64,000 nucleotides of DNA from Apis mellifera. Taxonomy: Eukaryota; Arthropoda; Insecta; Hymenoptera; Apidae. Location: assembly GCF_003254395.2 (NCBI RefSeq), contig NC_037638.1, positions 12,483,086-12,547,085 of the forward strand, read 5' to 3'. The translations under genes and the position numbers were made by a program. The notes beneath the pieces are model-generated. The model was not told where the DNA came from. It saw nothing but the letters and a program-made list of their open reading frames with translations, and did no database searches. The stretch's first letter is position 1; every line of letters starts with the position of its first letter. This document shows positions 13,929-27,049 of the stretch, one piece after another.

Positions 13929-15309
13929 CTCGTTAAGTTTAATTAGACGTTATAGCAAGCTAACCATTTATATAGCAGTGATATTAAGTACAAATAATAA
14001 AAAGAAAAAAAAAAGAAAAGAGGAAGAACGAAAATGGAAAAAAAAAAAAAAAAAAAGATTATAAAATTTCGTAGACAAACAAATGCAACTACGTTAGTCG
14101 AATTGTCATTTCCTTCGCTCTTCGATGTTCGCGCGCATTTTCGATCGATAATGTAAAAAGAATCGGATAAAAAAAAAAAGTGATCGTCAAAGATGTCGTG
14201 TCGATTATTAAGAACAAAGTATTTTATATTATACCATTGCAAGAAGAAAGTTCAATTTAATAGGAATCTACTGATGATCACTTTTTTCACTTCTCGTTAT
14301 TCACACGAAATTTCTCTCTGTTCAGACTCTCACTGTTCACTGTACTTTCCACTTCGTCTTCGACCTATATGCGTACGAGAAACATCTCGGTTGCAAAGCG
14401 TTCGCAATTAATAATTAAACTTTAACAAACATAATATGTATACACGTAGGCGCATCGAGTGTAATGACACTAGTGTTTTGTGGACGTAGAAATTTTAATT
14501 ATAATTTATTCTTTTATTTAGACATGGTAAAGATATTGAAGCTGAAAAAAATTGATTTTTTTTTTGTTATTTATTTATTGAAAAAAAGATTGAATTTTTA
14601 ATTTTATTTATTTATTTATTTATTTTTTCTTACATATTTTATTTCATCAAGAATAAGAGGAATACACATTTGGATCAAGTTTTTAATTGGAATACGAATG
14701 CTCTACCAAAGTAAGTACGAATTACTACGTCCGGAAACAGAACGAAAATGCGAAAATGTAACAGCAGCCTCTCGCTCGAGATTCTTCTATCTGTCGTTAT
14801 ATCTTTTCCTATTTCTACCTCTACCTTCTGTTTTCATACAGCTCTCTATTCTCTTCTAACCAACTAAACGTATTATTATTGTATTACATCCTCTCATGAA
14901 ACGTGAAATATTTCCTATTTATTACCATATCAAAGCGACTATGTAAAAGACTTGGTAGAGGTTAAGAGACACGTAATTGTTCTCATAATGTTTCCTTCAA
15001 CCCGCTTTCAATTCCTTCTGTCACTGTCTCGATATCTTTTTATATATATCAAAAGACTTTCCGTTAACGAAGATGATTTTTGACCGATTCTTCGTTGAGA
15101 TGATGATAGGCGTGAATTTTTGATTCGATTTCATAATGTTTTTTAGCTTTTAAGAAAACGATCGTCTAAACACAAAAAATGTCTGTTTTTGAAGCTGCAA
15201 GCTTTTCTTATCGGGAAAAAAAAAAGGAGCCTTTTAAGGTTGATAAACAAATTTGTTGTTTTGGAATAGTATATGAGCGAGAGAAAGAGAGAGCGTAAGA
15301 AGAATGAAA

Positions 15310-15378
15310 CGAGAGAGAGAGAGAGAGAGAGAAAGTGAGAAACGGAAAGAATGAGGAGAGAGAGAGAGAGAGAAAGAG
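15310..15378 (+). repeat. (GA)n microsatellites
   Basis: Two GA-repeat blocks (15,310-15,332 and about 15,353-15,378) separated by purine-rich sequence; a third GA block lies at 16,634-16,655. Confidence 0.85.
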
Positions 15379-16833
15379 GAGAACGAAGAAAAAAGTGCCT
15401 ATATACATCAGTAAAAATTATTCATTAGCGTGTATTTATGCGTTTCAACGAGTACGGACAGTGTCAATTACAGGTTTGAAAAAAAAAAAAGAAAAGAATA
15501 AGCAAACAAGATAGCATACGTGATGAAAACGAAAGATATGAGCAAAGAAATATGACGAAGCAATATCGAGCGATGATCCGAGATTACAAACGCTTGCGAG
15601 TACCAATTATTAACAACGACTACGACGATGACGATAATGATTGCGAACTATGATTACTATTTATTGTTATTATTGATTGCGAACCTAAATTAATGAGCTA
15701 ATCGCCGTGGGGTGTCGCTAGGGTTTCATTAGGATGTGTAGATGGCGTTTCGAGACAAATGTTTTTTTCCGATCAACGTCGAGAGATAAAATAAGAAAGG
15801 ATCGATGGAACAAAGTTAGTTGGAAAACTAAAATTATACCGTGCAAAAGCAATAAGTGATTTAACGTATTGACATTTCTTCGCGTATATATTATCGTTTG
15901 GAAGCTTGCTTGAAAAAAAAGCGTCATTTCGTTCTGCAAAAAATCGTGCTTCCAAAGCATCGCCATGTATCCTTATGGGCTCGTTACGCCGCATACCACG
16001 GAGTTAGGGACGGATGTGATATAAGGTGAACCTTAATCTTACCTATAACGCATATAGATATTGATATTGTATGCATTGTGATAGTATCCTCGAGGAAAAA
16101 AAAAAAAGAAAAAAAGAGAACAACACACACCAATCTAAAAAAAAAAAATAACAACAACAGCAACAAAAGAAAAGAACAAACCGCCTAAAAAAAAAAAAAA
16201 AAAATCCCTGCCTCCTCTAAAGTGCGACTGATATTTACAGGATATTGTTCCAATTGGATGCTCCCAAGGAAGCCGGGGTATTCAAAAGCAATAACTTCGT
16301 AGGCGGTCGCGGATCCTCGATGAGGTACCTTTGCGACCGATTAATATAAATAATAATAACGGCGCAGAAAAAAAAAATAATAATAAATAAATAGGCCGAG
16401 TGAATTTTTAACCTTAATAATTTTAATTGTAACGATGACTTAGTGGCGCAAGATCACATACACACACACACAAGGACGTACGAAGTCTGGATCACACTCG
16501 GGACACGTGTACACACATACATACACACACACACATTTACACAAATGTAGTGAATAATTATTTGCTACTCGTTACGATAATAAGCTAATCGAGAAAATAA
16601 GAGAGAATAATTTAGCGAGGATGAGAAAATAGCGAGAGAGAGAGAGAGAGAAAGAGGAAAACGGACGCGTGAAAGAGGGGAGTACGAGCAGTAAGAAATG
16701 GTAGAAATAGTGTAGTGGAACATTTATACACGAGCGCCTAGCACGCGCACACCCATCCACATAGCCACGTACATACAGTGACACACTATACAGTGAGCCT
16801 AATAAACGATTTAGTAAGAGTTATTATTATAAT

Positions 16834-16900
16834 TAAAAAAAAAAAAGAAAGAAAAGAAAAAAAGAAAAAAAAAGAAAGAAAGAAAGAAAGAAAGAAAAGG
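16834..16900 (+). repeat. A-rich/(AAAG)n microsatellite
   Basis: An A run grading into AAAG repeats, followed at 17,235-17,262 by a (GAAAA)n block. Confidence 0.85.
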
Positions 16901-17877
16901 CGAGGAGACTAGCGATGGCTTTTATAAGATGAAGTAATAAGACGCAGCGCGAATAAAAACGCGCATCACTGGTTACATTGATATACATAAATCTATTATA
17001 TATATATAAATATATATATATATATTATATACATAAAAAAAATATTATATATATATTATAGTATTTCGAACTTTAGTTCGAAGAAAATAGCAACGGTACG
17101 ACGAGTGAGTAGAGAGCGCAAAAATAATAACTAAAGTTTTGTCGTGAAGATCGAAGGAAAAGTGAATACCGTGTGTGTGAATGAATGTGTGTGTGTGAGT
17201 GAGAGAGAGAAAGAAAGAGAGAGTGAATGTAATAAAGAAAAGAAAAGAAAAGAAAAGAAAAGAATAATAATAAAACGGAAAGAACGAAGGAGTAGAGAAG
17301 TAAATGCAAAAAGAAGAAAAAAAAGAAAAAAAAATAATAATTGCGCAGGTATCCATATTTTATAGCTTTTACGTAAGGAAATTAAAACCGTACACACGCA
17401 GAACGCGAAGTTAACTATATATATTTATATAGATACGTTGACACGGTATTACCGGTGAAATTATATCGAATTACTGATTAGGGCTGGCGTTGTATACACG
17501 ATGATTTATCGCCTCGATGATTACGCGTCGTTCGCGTTTATTCGAACTAAATCCACGGGAACGTGAATCTACGAGATAATGTACGAAGAAGAAGAAAAAA
17601 GAAAATACGAGAACCATTGTTACTTAACGCGTACATATTATGTACATGGCGATTTACTTTTACCATAGCTAACCTACTGTCATCACTATCGTTCTTTACA
17701 ACTAGTTATTATATTATTTTCGACTCGACTATTATTATTCCCCGTTATCGACGATACATTATTATTTATTATATTATACATTTATCGCAAAATGTCAACG
17801 ATTGAACGACGACGAAGAGATTACCAGTTATCCATTATATCTATTAACGGAAAAAGGAGAAGAAGGAAAAAAAAAAA

Positions 17878-17922
<45 letters not shown>

Positions 17923-17923
17923 T
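17878..17923 (+). repeat. (AAT)n microsatellite
   Basis: About fifteen perfect AAT units following an A run. Confidence 0.9.
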
Positions 17924-18361
17924 ATACCTTGCATGACTACGTAGGGCTATACTGCCGCCGAAGCAATACAAAGAGCAATATAGAGTTAAAAAAAAAAAAA
18001 AGGTAATTAACGAGAATTAAAGGTAAACTAAAGGTAAACGATATTAATAGCCGCGGAGAAAAAAATGCCGTAGGTATATTATACATTAAAGACTCGATAC
18101 TTAACACTTGATGAACACTTTAATGATACATGTACACACGTACACACACGTATATAATATATATATAATATAATACGTACATATATTACAGAGAAACGCA
18201 ATATAAATACGAATACATACACGACAAAAGATTACATAACACCACACACACACACACACATACGTACAGAAACACGCCACCAGGTGGATACACTATGTAT
18301 GGTCATTAATTTATTCTGACCGTAGTGCTAATTGTACTTAGCATTTACGTAGATGACACTA

Positions 18362-18575
18362 ATTGCCTAGGTCGACCAGCTCGTCCGGGGTTCCTGTTGC
18401 CGTGCGCCGTGTTACACCCTCTCCTCCTCCTCTGACACAACTCCTCTCCCTCCTTCCATCCATCGTTCGTTTCCTTCCCGCGGCGAGGAAGCCATGATGA
18501 TATCGCCGTCGCGGTATAAATTTCCTAGCGCGTGGTGCCGCCGAACGGCAAGGGCGAGAACCCTGGTCGATCAAA
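18362..18575. other. GC/CpG-rich island with TATA-like motif
   Basis: About 210 bp that is visibly much more GC-rich than its surroundings. It includes a pyrimidine tract (CTCCTCCTCC) near 18,420, CpG-rich flanks, and TATAAAT at about 18,515. Both strands have open frames of roughly 70-90 codons, which GC-rich DNA produces by chance; neither matches a family I know. A promoter or conserved exon are the main alternatives. Confidence 0.35.
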
Positions 18576-19891
18576 TTTCGCCTAATAATGAAAACGACAA
18601 AAGGAAAAAAAAAAAAAAACGTGTAGTGATATAGAGATTATTCGTAGAATGGCTAATGTATTTCACTCGGTGCCTGTGACAGCTGAGTAAGCTCGCTATC
18701 TGTTCAAGAACGAGATGATTGACAATACAATTGTTGGATGGGGAGCAACGTATTCGAACCTGTTCACCTTCCTTCTCGAAGCTTTCTGTTTCGATCGAAA
18801 TATTTTCTTTTGACATGTATTAATTTAATTTGGTTAAAAAAAAATAAAAATTGAAAAACTTTTTTTTTTTTTTTACGAATAAATTCATTTAATTTTCTCG
18901 ATCGAAAATGGATTATCAATCGAACGAGATTCGCTTTCCTAATTTTTCATTCTTCGTATCGGAATATTTCGAATGTTTGTTTTCTAAGGATCGACAACAC
19001 GTTCGATCGATAAGGCTGTTCACGGGTACCACCTGGAACACGTAGTATTAGCATGGTGTGAAAACGATAGTGACGCTAGATGAATTAGCTTTAAGCTTCT
19101 TTCTCGCTAAGAGGGAATCTATTATTATAATAACGATATTTACATACATTTGTATTATTTGTAAACTAGCGCTAATACAAAACTCCAAATTTGTGCATCG
19201 ACTACGCGAAACAAGAAGAGAGCCCCGTTTCCCTGACACCCTTATTCCCGTACCCACGAAGCCCAGACGAACGAGTCAAAACTGAGAAATCGAAGAAAAA
19301 AGAGAAAAAAAGAAGAAAAAAAGAAAAAAAAAGTAAAAAAAATGAAAAAAATGAAAAAAAAAAAAATAAAGAAGAAGGAAATGGAAAATAAAAATCCCGC
19401 CCTTGTTCCTGTTCCGCTCGTTCGAACGGACACCAACGTTTTTCTAATGAAATGTGAAAAAGAAAAAAACGACGAAATCATTAAAAAGAACACCAGAATA
19501 TCTTTCGTTTCTCCGTTCCAGTTTGTAATTTTTCGCTCTGTAACGTCTCTCGTCTTATTATATGTAATAATCTTCTCTCTCTGTAATATCGGGCCTTTTC
19601 CTCCAAACGAAGTAAAATAACGAGATATAAAAAAGAAAAAAAAGAAAAAAAAAAAAAGAAAAGAAACGACGAAGGGGAAAAAATGTGAAAAGAGAAAAAA
19701 AAAGAGAAAAATAAAAGATGACGAAGATGAGGAAGAACACGGAATAAGAGAAACACGAAAACTTTACCTATCCTGACATGCTTCTCATAGTGTTGGATGG
19801 TAACGTTACAAGACAAAAAAGGGAATAAAACGTTAATTGAGCATTGTTATCTATGTAATACAACATAGGATGTTTTGTATTATATTTTCAT

Positions 19892-19897
19892 AATAAA
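19892..19897 (+). terminator. Candidate poly(A) signal AATAAA
   Basis: A canonical signal at the point where the purine-rich region ends and plain AT-rich DNA begins, with T/G-rich sequence about 60 bp downstream. It is a plausible 3' end for a + strand transcript covering the preceding kilobases. Confidence 0.3.
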
Positions 19898-19900
19898 TAG

Positions 19901-21645
19901 ACACGTAGAAAAAAGACGTATTAACCATACCAGCGTTATTTCTTTACTTTCCATCTTGTCCTTGTAAGAGCTCCTCTATTCATTTTACATTTACATTTTT
20001 TTCTAGAACTCAGATTTTTAAAAGATCGATATTATCTTTAACGGAATAAATAATGAAAATTTATTATTATATTCATTCAAGTTCATATCTTGAATAATAA
20101 CACAAATGTTTCTTTGGAATTAATAAATATATGAAATAATTTTTAATCTCTCTCGAATATTTTCAATTTTTCTTTCTTATCTTCTTCGTTTAATAAACTC
20201 TGCTTTGACAAAAAAAGAATATCGTACAACGATTGTAAAATTGTCGAAGGGTCTGACACTCTTTCTTTTCCTTTTAAATTAATCGTTACTATAATTTTAC
20301 GACAGCTACTGGAGACTCGATAGAAGAAGCGGAGCAAGCGGATAGTTCTGTAACAGGTCACGTGTTATCTAATAGCTGCTGTCGTTACGAGAGCCATGAA
20401 AAGAACCTATAGAGGCGATCACGTATTGGCTCTTCCATTATAAAGCAACAACTTCGATACCCTTTCCCAGTGGCTAACAATAAAAGAGCGCGGGTGTTGA
20501 ACTTAAGGAGGCAGTCGAGGGCTGAGGGTGGTGGAAATTCAAGTGAAACTCAGCAGAAGCTAGCAACGTTTCAAGTATCCGGAGAATGTGAACCGTTTTC
20601 TTTGAAGTTTCATTTTTCAAGCGTTTCTTTGCATCAAAAATTTCGTTTTATAAAAAAAAATTATCCATATATATTGGCCAAGATTAAATTATTGCACAGT
20701 TTTCATCACAGTTTAACACAGAGTGTTATTTAAATTCATGGAATATCTTTGGAAAAACGATTCTACAAGAATCAAAATAATATTATTTATTATGTTATAA
20801 ACAGTTTATAACTTAATAAATAAATTTCAGTAAATATATTTTGTATATTATAACTTTTATGTTTCTTTTAGCTCTTAGAATAAATAATATTCCATACTGT
20901 ATATATTAATATATCAAGATCATTGAATATATGAAAAGTTATTATTGATTTGAAAGTTACATTTGTTTCTAAAGTTGTATCAAGCATTTCTTTTAGAAAG
21001 AAAATTTTATTTGTGTAGTTGTAATTACAATATTACAAAAAAGAACTGTATTTAATCAAATTATAGATAAATTATAAATAAATTAAAATTTAACATCTGT
21101 TTCTATTTTTCAACTTCTTCTTTTGTAATAAATTAAATTGCAAATTTAATTGCATATTTTCTGCTTCTCAACGTATGAACGAGAATAGCTTGAAATAAAT
21201 AATTAATTCCCCAGCGATAACAATCTAAGATTTCAAATACAAAAGATTCGATCAACAATAGTTTAATTAGACACTCGTTCTAATAAATAAAATTCAGATA
21301 AACGTATTGTATTTATTGTATTATTAAATGCTATTGTATAATACCAATTATACAAATGTACGTTAATTTGCATAATTACATATGCAACAATTATATATCG
21401 TAATTATATCTCAATGGACAATAAAATTGAATTAAGAAATTGTATTTTTCTACGTTAAGTATTATAATATATCATAAAGGGATATATACCATCTTTCATA
21501 AACAGAGTATTAATAGTCATTTAATAACAATTTATTTACATACATATTCTACGATAGATCACAAGACACATTATTAATAATCCTCTAATTACTTTGGAAA
21601 ATTACTTAACTTTGTGTACCAATAATTCCAAATAACGTCATTAAC
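19901..21645. other. Intergenic DNA upstream of the first esterase
   Basis: Mostly AT-rich and unassigned. The exception is a promoter-like island at 20,340-20,580. No coding exon is supported; the open frame at 20,470-20,733 lacks an ATG start and matches nothing I recognise. Confidence 0.45.
20425..20470 (+). promoter_or_regulatory. Promoter-like CCAAT/TATA cluster
   Basis: A reverse CCAAT box (ATTGG, 20,425-20,429) and TATAAAG (20,439-20,445) sit 30 bp before an initiator-like CCAGT near 20,469. An E-box CACGTG lies about 80 bp upstream. This suggests a + strand start of an unidentified transcript, or an alternative far-upstream first exon for the esterase at 21,696. Confidence 0.3.
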
Positions 21646-21648
21646 GAG

Positions 21649-21657
21649 TATAAAATA
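21649..21657 (+). promoter_or_regulatory. TATA box of the first esterase
   Basis: TATAAAATA lies about 40 bp before the ATG at 21,696. The usual 30-bp spacing puts the start site near 21,680, giving a 5' UTR of only about 16 nt. Confidence 0.5.
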
Positions 21658-21695
21658 AAAGTAGATAAAGAAGCGTTCCAACGACATCGTTAAAA

Positions 21696-24600
21696 ATGAA
21701 CGGTATAACTTTGTCGATTTTCTTCTCGGTGTTGACGTTGAATAACGCCGATATTCAACGAACATCGGTGGTTCAGACAAACTCGGGACCCGTTCAAGGC
21801 GCCGCATTGACTACAGTGTGGAACGGCATCGAATATTCATCATTCAAAGGCATCCCTTACGCCTCTCCACCAATTGGAAATCGTAGATTCAGGGTAAAAA
21901 TGTTATAAAAATTATAATCACAGTGGTGATAAAAAATATTATATTTTTCATTTGGTAAAAATAAGTATAAATTTACTTTTTTAGGATTATTAAAAATTCT
22001 ACTTTATTCAAAAATAAATATGTGCAAATATTTAATTGAGGATATTTCAATGAAAATATTACATTGATTATTAAATCTTATTTAATAATTTTTTATAAAA
22101 AATTTTTCAGCCAAATTAAATACCTATGCTACAAATGAGTTTTATTATAGCCTCCTGTTCCACCACAGCCATGGAACGAAACTCTGGACGCCATAGAGGA
22201 GGCAAATGAATGCCCTCAAGAAATGTCGAATGTTTATAGTGGAAACGAAGATTGTTTGTATCTGAGCGTGTTTACTCCTCAGGTAACACTTTATAAAAGT
22301 AAAAACTTTGAATTAATTTTTTAATTAACGATAAAAATTTTCTCACTTTTTTCTATGAAAATTAAGAAATAATGAATACTAGACTATTTATTTATTAACT
22401 TTATTATAGAATTGCAACTAAATTCTTTACAAATCACTTGTAAATTGCAAATAAAATAAAATATTAAATAAAATTGTGCATACATATAAAACTTAAATAC
22501 AACATGTTGATAGTAGACAGAAACAATAACTGCAATGGAAAAGTATAAAATAATTTACTTAATTTACTTAAAAGTCTAAGGTATAATATTTTTCAATACA
22601 TGGTGTCTATTATAAATTTTGAAAATTTGAAAATTGAACGACAGACAAAATTCAATGACAAGGAATTGAAAACTCTGAAACCAGTTATGGTTTGGATTTA
22701 TGGTGGCTCATTCCTTCGTGGATCCAATAACGCATCTCTCTACGGTCCCGACTTTTTCATGGAGCAAGACGTGGTTCTGGTTACCTTCAATTATCGCCTC
22801 GGTGCTTTAGGTATCATCATACCTTTCAATCGTGATAACTCGATCCAAATTAATCCTCTGCCATCCTTTTCAACAGGATTTTTATATCTGAAGCACGAAA
22901 ACGCAGCTGGCAATGCCGCAATGAGGGATCAGCTGATGGTTCTGGAATGGGTTCGCGACAACATCGCAGCATTTGGAGGCGATCCAAATCGAGTGACGCT
23001 TTTCGGAGAGAGCGCTGGCGGCGCAAGCGTGAACTATCACGTTCTGTCTGAGAAATCTCGTGGTACGTTATCGTTGCAATCAATATAAGAATAAACGTTT
23101 ATCTCTTCTGCTCGAACGAGCAAATTTTTAAAAATAAAATCAAGAAAAATTATGATATATACTTATAAATTTTATTATTATATATAATAAATTCTGAAAT
23201 ATTTACATCTAATTCTCTCTTCTCTTAATATTAATGCTTAATGAAACAAATTCAAATTAAATTTCATACGAAAAATTTATTTATTCTTGCAAAGTGTATT
23301 AAAATAATTTCAACTCATTAAAATATATATCAGATATAAATATAAATATAGGACTCTTCCACTCTTTCAAATTTTCCAAAAAAAAAAATCTATAATCATC
23401 TTTTTAATCTCTTTTTAATTTCTTTTTAATTTCTGGTTAACAGGCCTGTTCCATCAGGCCATCGAGCAAAGCGGGACAAGTGCCACGTATCTTTACAAGA
23501 CGCAGAAAGCGGCGTTTCAAACTGCTTGCAAATTGGCCAGCGAGCTTGGCTTCGAGTCCGACGATCCAAACGAGTTGTTAAAGTTCTTCCTCGAGGCGGA
23601 CGCGAAGGACCTCGTGGCAACGACCAATCGTGCCTTTCCGCTTGGCACCGACGTACGATTCCCATAATGCTTCCTAATATTAATATTATTACGAAAAATA
23701 CTCGTTTTATCTTCCAATTTCGTCCAACCAGTTCTCGGTGCCGTTCGCCCCTATAAAGGAGAATCCCGATCTCGTCGATCCAAAGGACATGTTCCTGTCC
23801 GAGTGTCCAATAACCTTAGCCGCAAATCAAAAGTTCAATAAGATGCCCGTGATGCTCGGCTTCACCCACGACGAAGTGTTGGATTTCTCGGGGGGTACGA
23901 AGAAATATTTCGATTTTAATATTATATTTAATATATAATATTATATTTATTTCGCTTATTCGGTTATTATTCTTTGAGATTTTTTTTTTTTTCTCTTTTT
24001 GTTTTTGCAGAGCTATATCAAATTATAAACACCACGGCGGATATTTTGAACGAGTTATTTAATTTGAAGTTGGATCTTCAAGGACCTTACGAAGAAGTTA
24101 AGGAATTGTCGGTGGTAATGTTTTTTATTTTCATTTGTTAAACCAGAATTAATCCTGAAAATTTCATTATTAAAAAAGTTTCGAAGAAAGCATCGAATAA
24201 ATTAAGTTTGTTTATTTGATTGAATTTGCTAAATGATAAAACAATTAATAAAATAAATCTCAGGGTGGATTTACAAAATGTTGATCATTTTTATTTTCGA
24301 TTAACATTTAAACAAATGTTTTTATTTATGCATCTTGATTAATTTTTCTTCCATTTTCAATAACTTTATTACGAATTGTTTGTAAGAAAAAGAAATTTCT
24401 ATTCTCTCATGCAAGAAACACGTTATTTTTATAAATATTTGTTAGGTGTTATCGGACTTCATTATGAAGGGGCCAATCGATTTTGCTCAGAGGTTGCTCG
24501 TTGATGGTAACGACGATTATCCTGTTTATTATTATCAATTGTCATACGTGTCTAATTATGCTCTGCATGCACAGGACGGTATACCTGAACCGGGTGAGTA

Positions 24601-25773
24601 TTTTTTACTTTTTTATTTTCTGACAAAAACAAAGAATTTATTAATTACTTTAATTACTAATAATAGTATTCAAAAAAAAAAATGTAAAAAATATAAATAT
24701 TTATCAAATTTAACAGATTGGAATCAAATCATTTTATATTTATATATTATTCAATGAATTTCCAAGGGATCATTTTAAATTTATATTGGACAATTTAAAA
24801 ATAATAAGAATAAAAATGAGTTATTAAATTAATAATCGATATTTAACAATTTAATTCAGGTATCGCTCACTTTGACGACATTGGATTACTTTTTAACGTG
24901 GAAAGCTTGAATGCTCCAACGGATCCTCGCCATCCCTTCAACCAGTTCCGACAAAAATTGGTCACTTTGTGGGCAAATTTTGCGAAATATGGGTATGCCA
25001 TCACGTTTCTTCAAGTTCTTTAATCTAATTCTTTTGAGTCTTGAAGGATCCTTGAGGACAGGGATAAGATCCTTGTTGAATTATCGAATGACAAGTATTT
25101 AAGAATATGCAATACAAGGATTAATATTTTTGTAATTAAAGAGTTCACCATTTTTTATATTCTAATAATAAAAAAGATAGATTGATAAAAATCAAATACA
25201 AATTGCAGAGATGAAACAATACACTTAATGATAGATTGATTTTTGGACATTTTCCAAGAGAAATAAAAATTGTGAAAGTTTGATTGTGTACAAGGATGTT
25301 AATACATTTCATGAAAGAGAAACAAATAAAAATTGATGGATATAGATTCTACTAGAGTCAGAATATTCTTCATGTAACATATTTATACTATATACTTATA
25401 ATAAAATTTCATTGATCTTTATCACACTTTTCATAAATCTTTACAAATCTTTTGACATATATGTATAAAAAAATAGTGAGAATATTTACTTTATATTACA
25501 CTTATATTATATTATATCATGAACTAAGAAATTAAACTTGATGTTCGTAGGAATCCAACTCCTGCTAACGCAAACCCATTGAACGACGTGATCTGGAAAC
25601 CGTCTGGTGAAGCTGGACAATTATTGGACATGGGTGACAATTTCCAAATGATAGATCGCAAACAGGCGATCAACGAAAGGGCGTTAATTACCGAGAAATA
25701 CCTGTATGTCTCCATGCCCATAACGAGCGACTGTAACGAGATTTCTTATGCGAATTATTTCAGTCTTTTCTAA
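21696..25773 (+). CDS. Carboxylesterase (alpha/beta hydrolase), esterase 1
   Basis: A ten-exon type-B carboxylesterase of 553 aa: 21,696-21,893; 22,151-22,282; 22,645-22,810; 22,877-23,062; 23,444-23,652; 23,732-23,894; 24,011-24,114; 24,446-24,593; 24,860-24,992; 25,551-25,773. All introns are GT-AG and the frame closes exactly. A hydrophobic stretch near residues 4-13 looks like a short secretion signal. The nucleophile is Ser211 in GESAG, the acid Glu345 (GFTHDE), the base His439 (GIAHFDD), so the triad is intact. EDCLYLSVF is the conserved Cys-containing strand. The oxyanion-hole motif reads YGGS (129-132) instead of HGGG, which may alter activity. The length is normal for the family. The likely role is hydrolysis of xenobiotic, lipid or odorant esters; the substrate cannot be read from sequence. 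A tandem paralogue lies 425 bp downstream. Intron 3 (66 nt) is in frame and stop-free. Confidence 0.9.
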
Positions 25774-25942
25774 AATTTCTGTGGAAAAATTTTACTTTAT
25801 TATTATTGGAATGTGATACATGTAAATACATAAATATAATCTGCAAATTAATTATATAATATTAATTATATTCCTTTCTATCTACGTAAAACATAAAATA
25901 TGACAGATAATTAAACTTCCTATCCCACGATATAATCTTATT

Positions 25943-25948
25943 AATAAA
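25943..25948 (+). terminator. Candidate poly(A) signal of esterase 1
   Basis: AATAAA about 170 bp after the stop codon and about 250 bp before the ATG of the next esterase, so the two genes are tightly packed. Confidence 0.4.
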
Positions 25949-26198
25949 ATTTTATGCTCTCCTCATATAATTAAAACATCTTTCCCTATTAATTTACCAA
26001 ATTTTTGTAATCGACATTCCGGATTGGACGGAGAATCCGTGTCAGTTGAAATACAAGTATAATAAAAATCCGCATACCGTGCAAAATTCCAATGCTGATC
26101 AAGCCGATCGATATTCGGTTCAAACGGGGAGGCGTCGTTTCGAGAAAGGCCAGTCAGTGCACGCAATCCGTCCCGATTCGACCTTAAATTTTCACAGA

Positions 26199-27001
26199 AT
26201 GAAGGATTGCTTCGTCCTCGCGCTTCTGATTTCAACGTTCCCCTACGAGATCACGAATTCCCTTAAAACCCCTGTCGTTCGTACGCCGAGTGGACCTGTT
26301 CGCGGTTTGATATTGCGCACTGTCTGGCACTCGATCAAGTACTCCTCGTTCAAGGGAATCCCTTACGCCAAACCACCCCTCGGCGACCTGAGATTCAAGG
26401 TTTGGAAAAAATTTTATTCTATCATTCCATTATTTAATTGGAAATTTACGAAGGATTTTATTTAGCATATTTTTGATTTTTTTTTTTGCAGCCTCCAGTT
26501 CCGATAGATCCTTGGAAAAGAGTGTTGCACGCCTACGAGGAGGGCAGCGTGTGCGCTCAATGGGATTACTTGTCGCTCGTCTACATGGGCCGCGAGGATT
26601 GCTTGTTTTTGAATGTTTTCACTCAAGAGGTAAGTTTGAATAATCAATAATTCTCTTATACAATTATATATTATATTATAATTTAATATATATATTAAGT
26701 TAATAATTATATATTATATTATATTATAATATTATACAATTTATCTTTAGAAGAGGAACTTAGAATGGAGTCTTTGTTATTTATATATATATTATTTAGA
26801 AGAGGAATTTAGAATGGAGTCTTTGTTATTTATATATATATTATTTAGAAGAGGAATTTAGAATGGAGTCTTTGTTATTTGTATATGTATATATTATTTA
26901 GAAGAGGAATTTAGAATGGAGTTTTTGTTATTTGTATATATATATTATTTAGAAAAGGATTTAGAATGGAGTCTTTGTTATTTATATGTTATATATCTTT
27001 G

Positions 27002-27049
<48 letters not shown>

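Larger units (their letters stand above)
13929..19900 (+). other. Purine-rich non-coding region, UTR- or lncRNA-like
   Basis: There is no supportable coding exon. The + strand carries many A, GA, GAAA and GAAAA tracts while the - strand carries the matching pyrimidines, most strikingly from 15.2 to 19.8 kb. CA repeats lie at about 16,455-16,540 and 18,242-18,262. The region ends with AATAAA at 19,892-19,897. The asymmetry would suit a long + strand transcript or 3' UTR, but this is inference. Confidence 0.4.

Noticed and set aside
17045..17397. Several overlapping Ser/Phe/Leu-rich - strand frames
   Set aside because: Produced by reading GA and A tracts in reverse; low complexity only.
26046..26198. 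Upstream ATG extension of esterase 2
   Set aside because: It adds 51 polar residues ahead of a signal-like segment, which secreted esterases lack; likely 5' UTR or upstream spacer.
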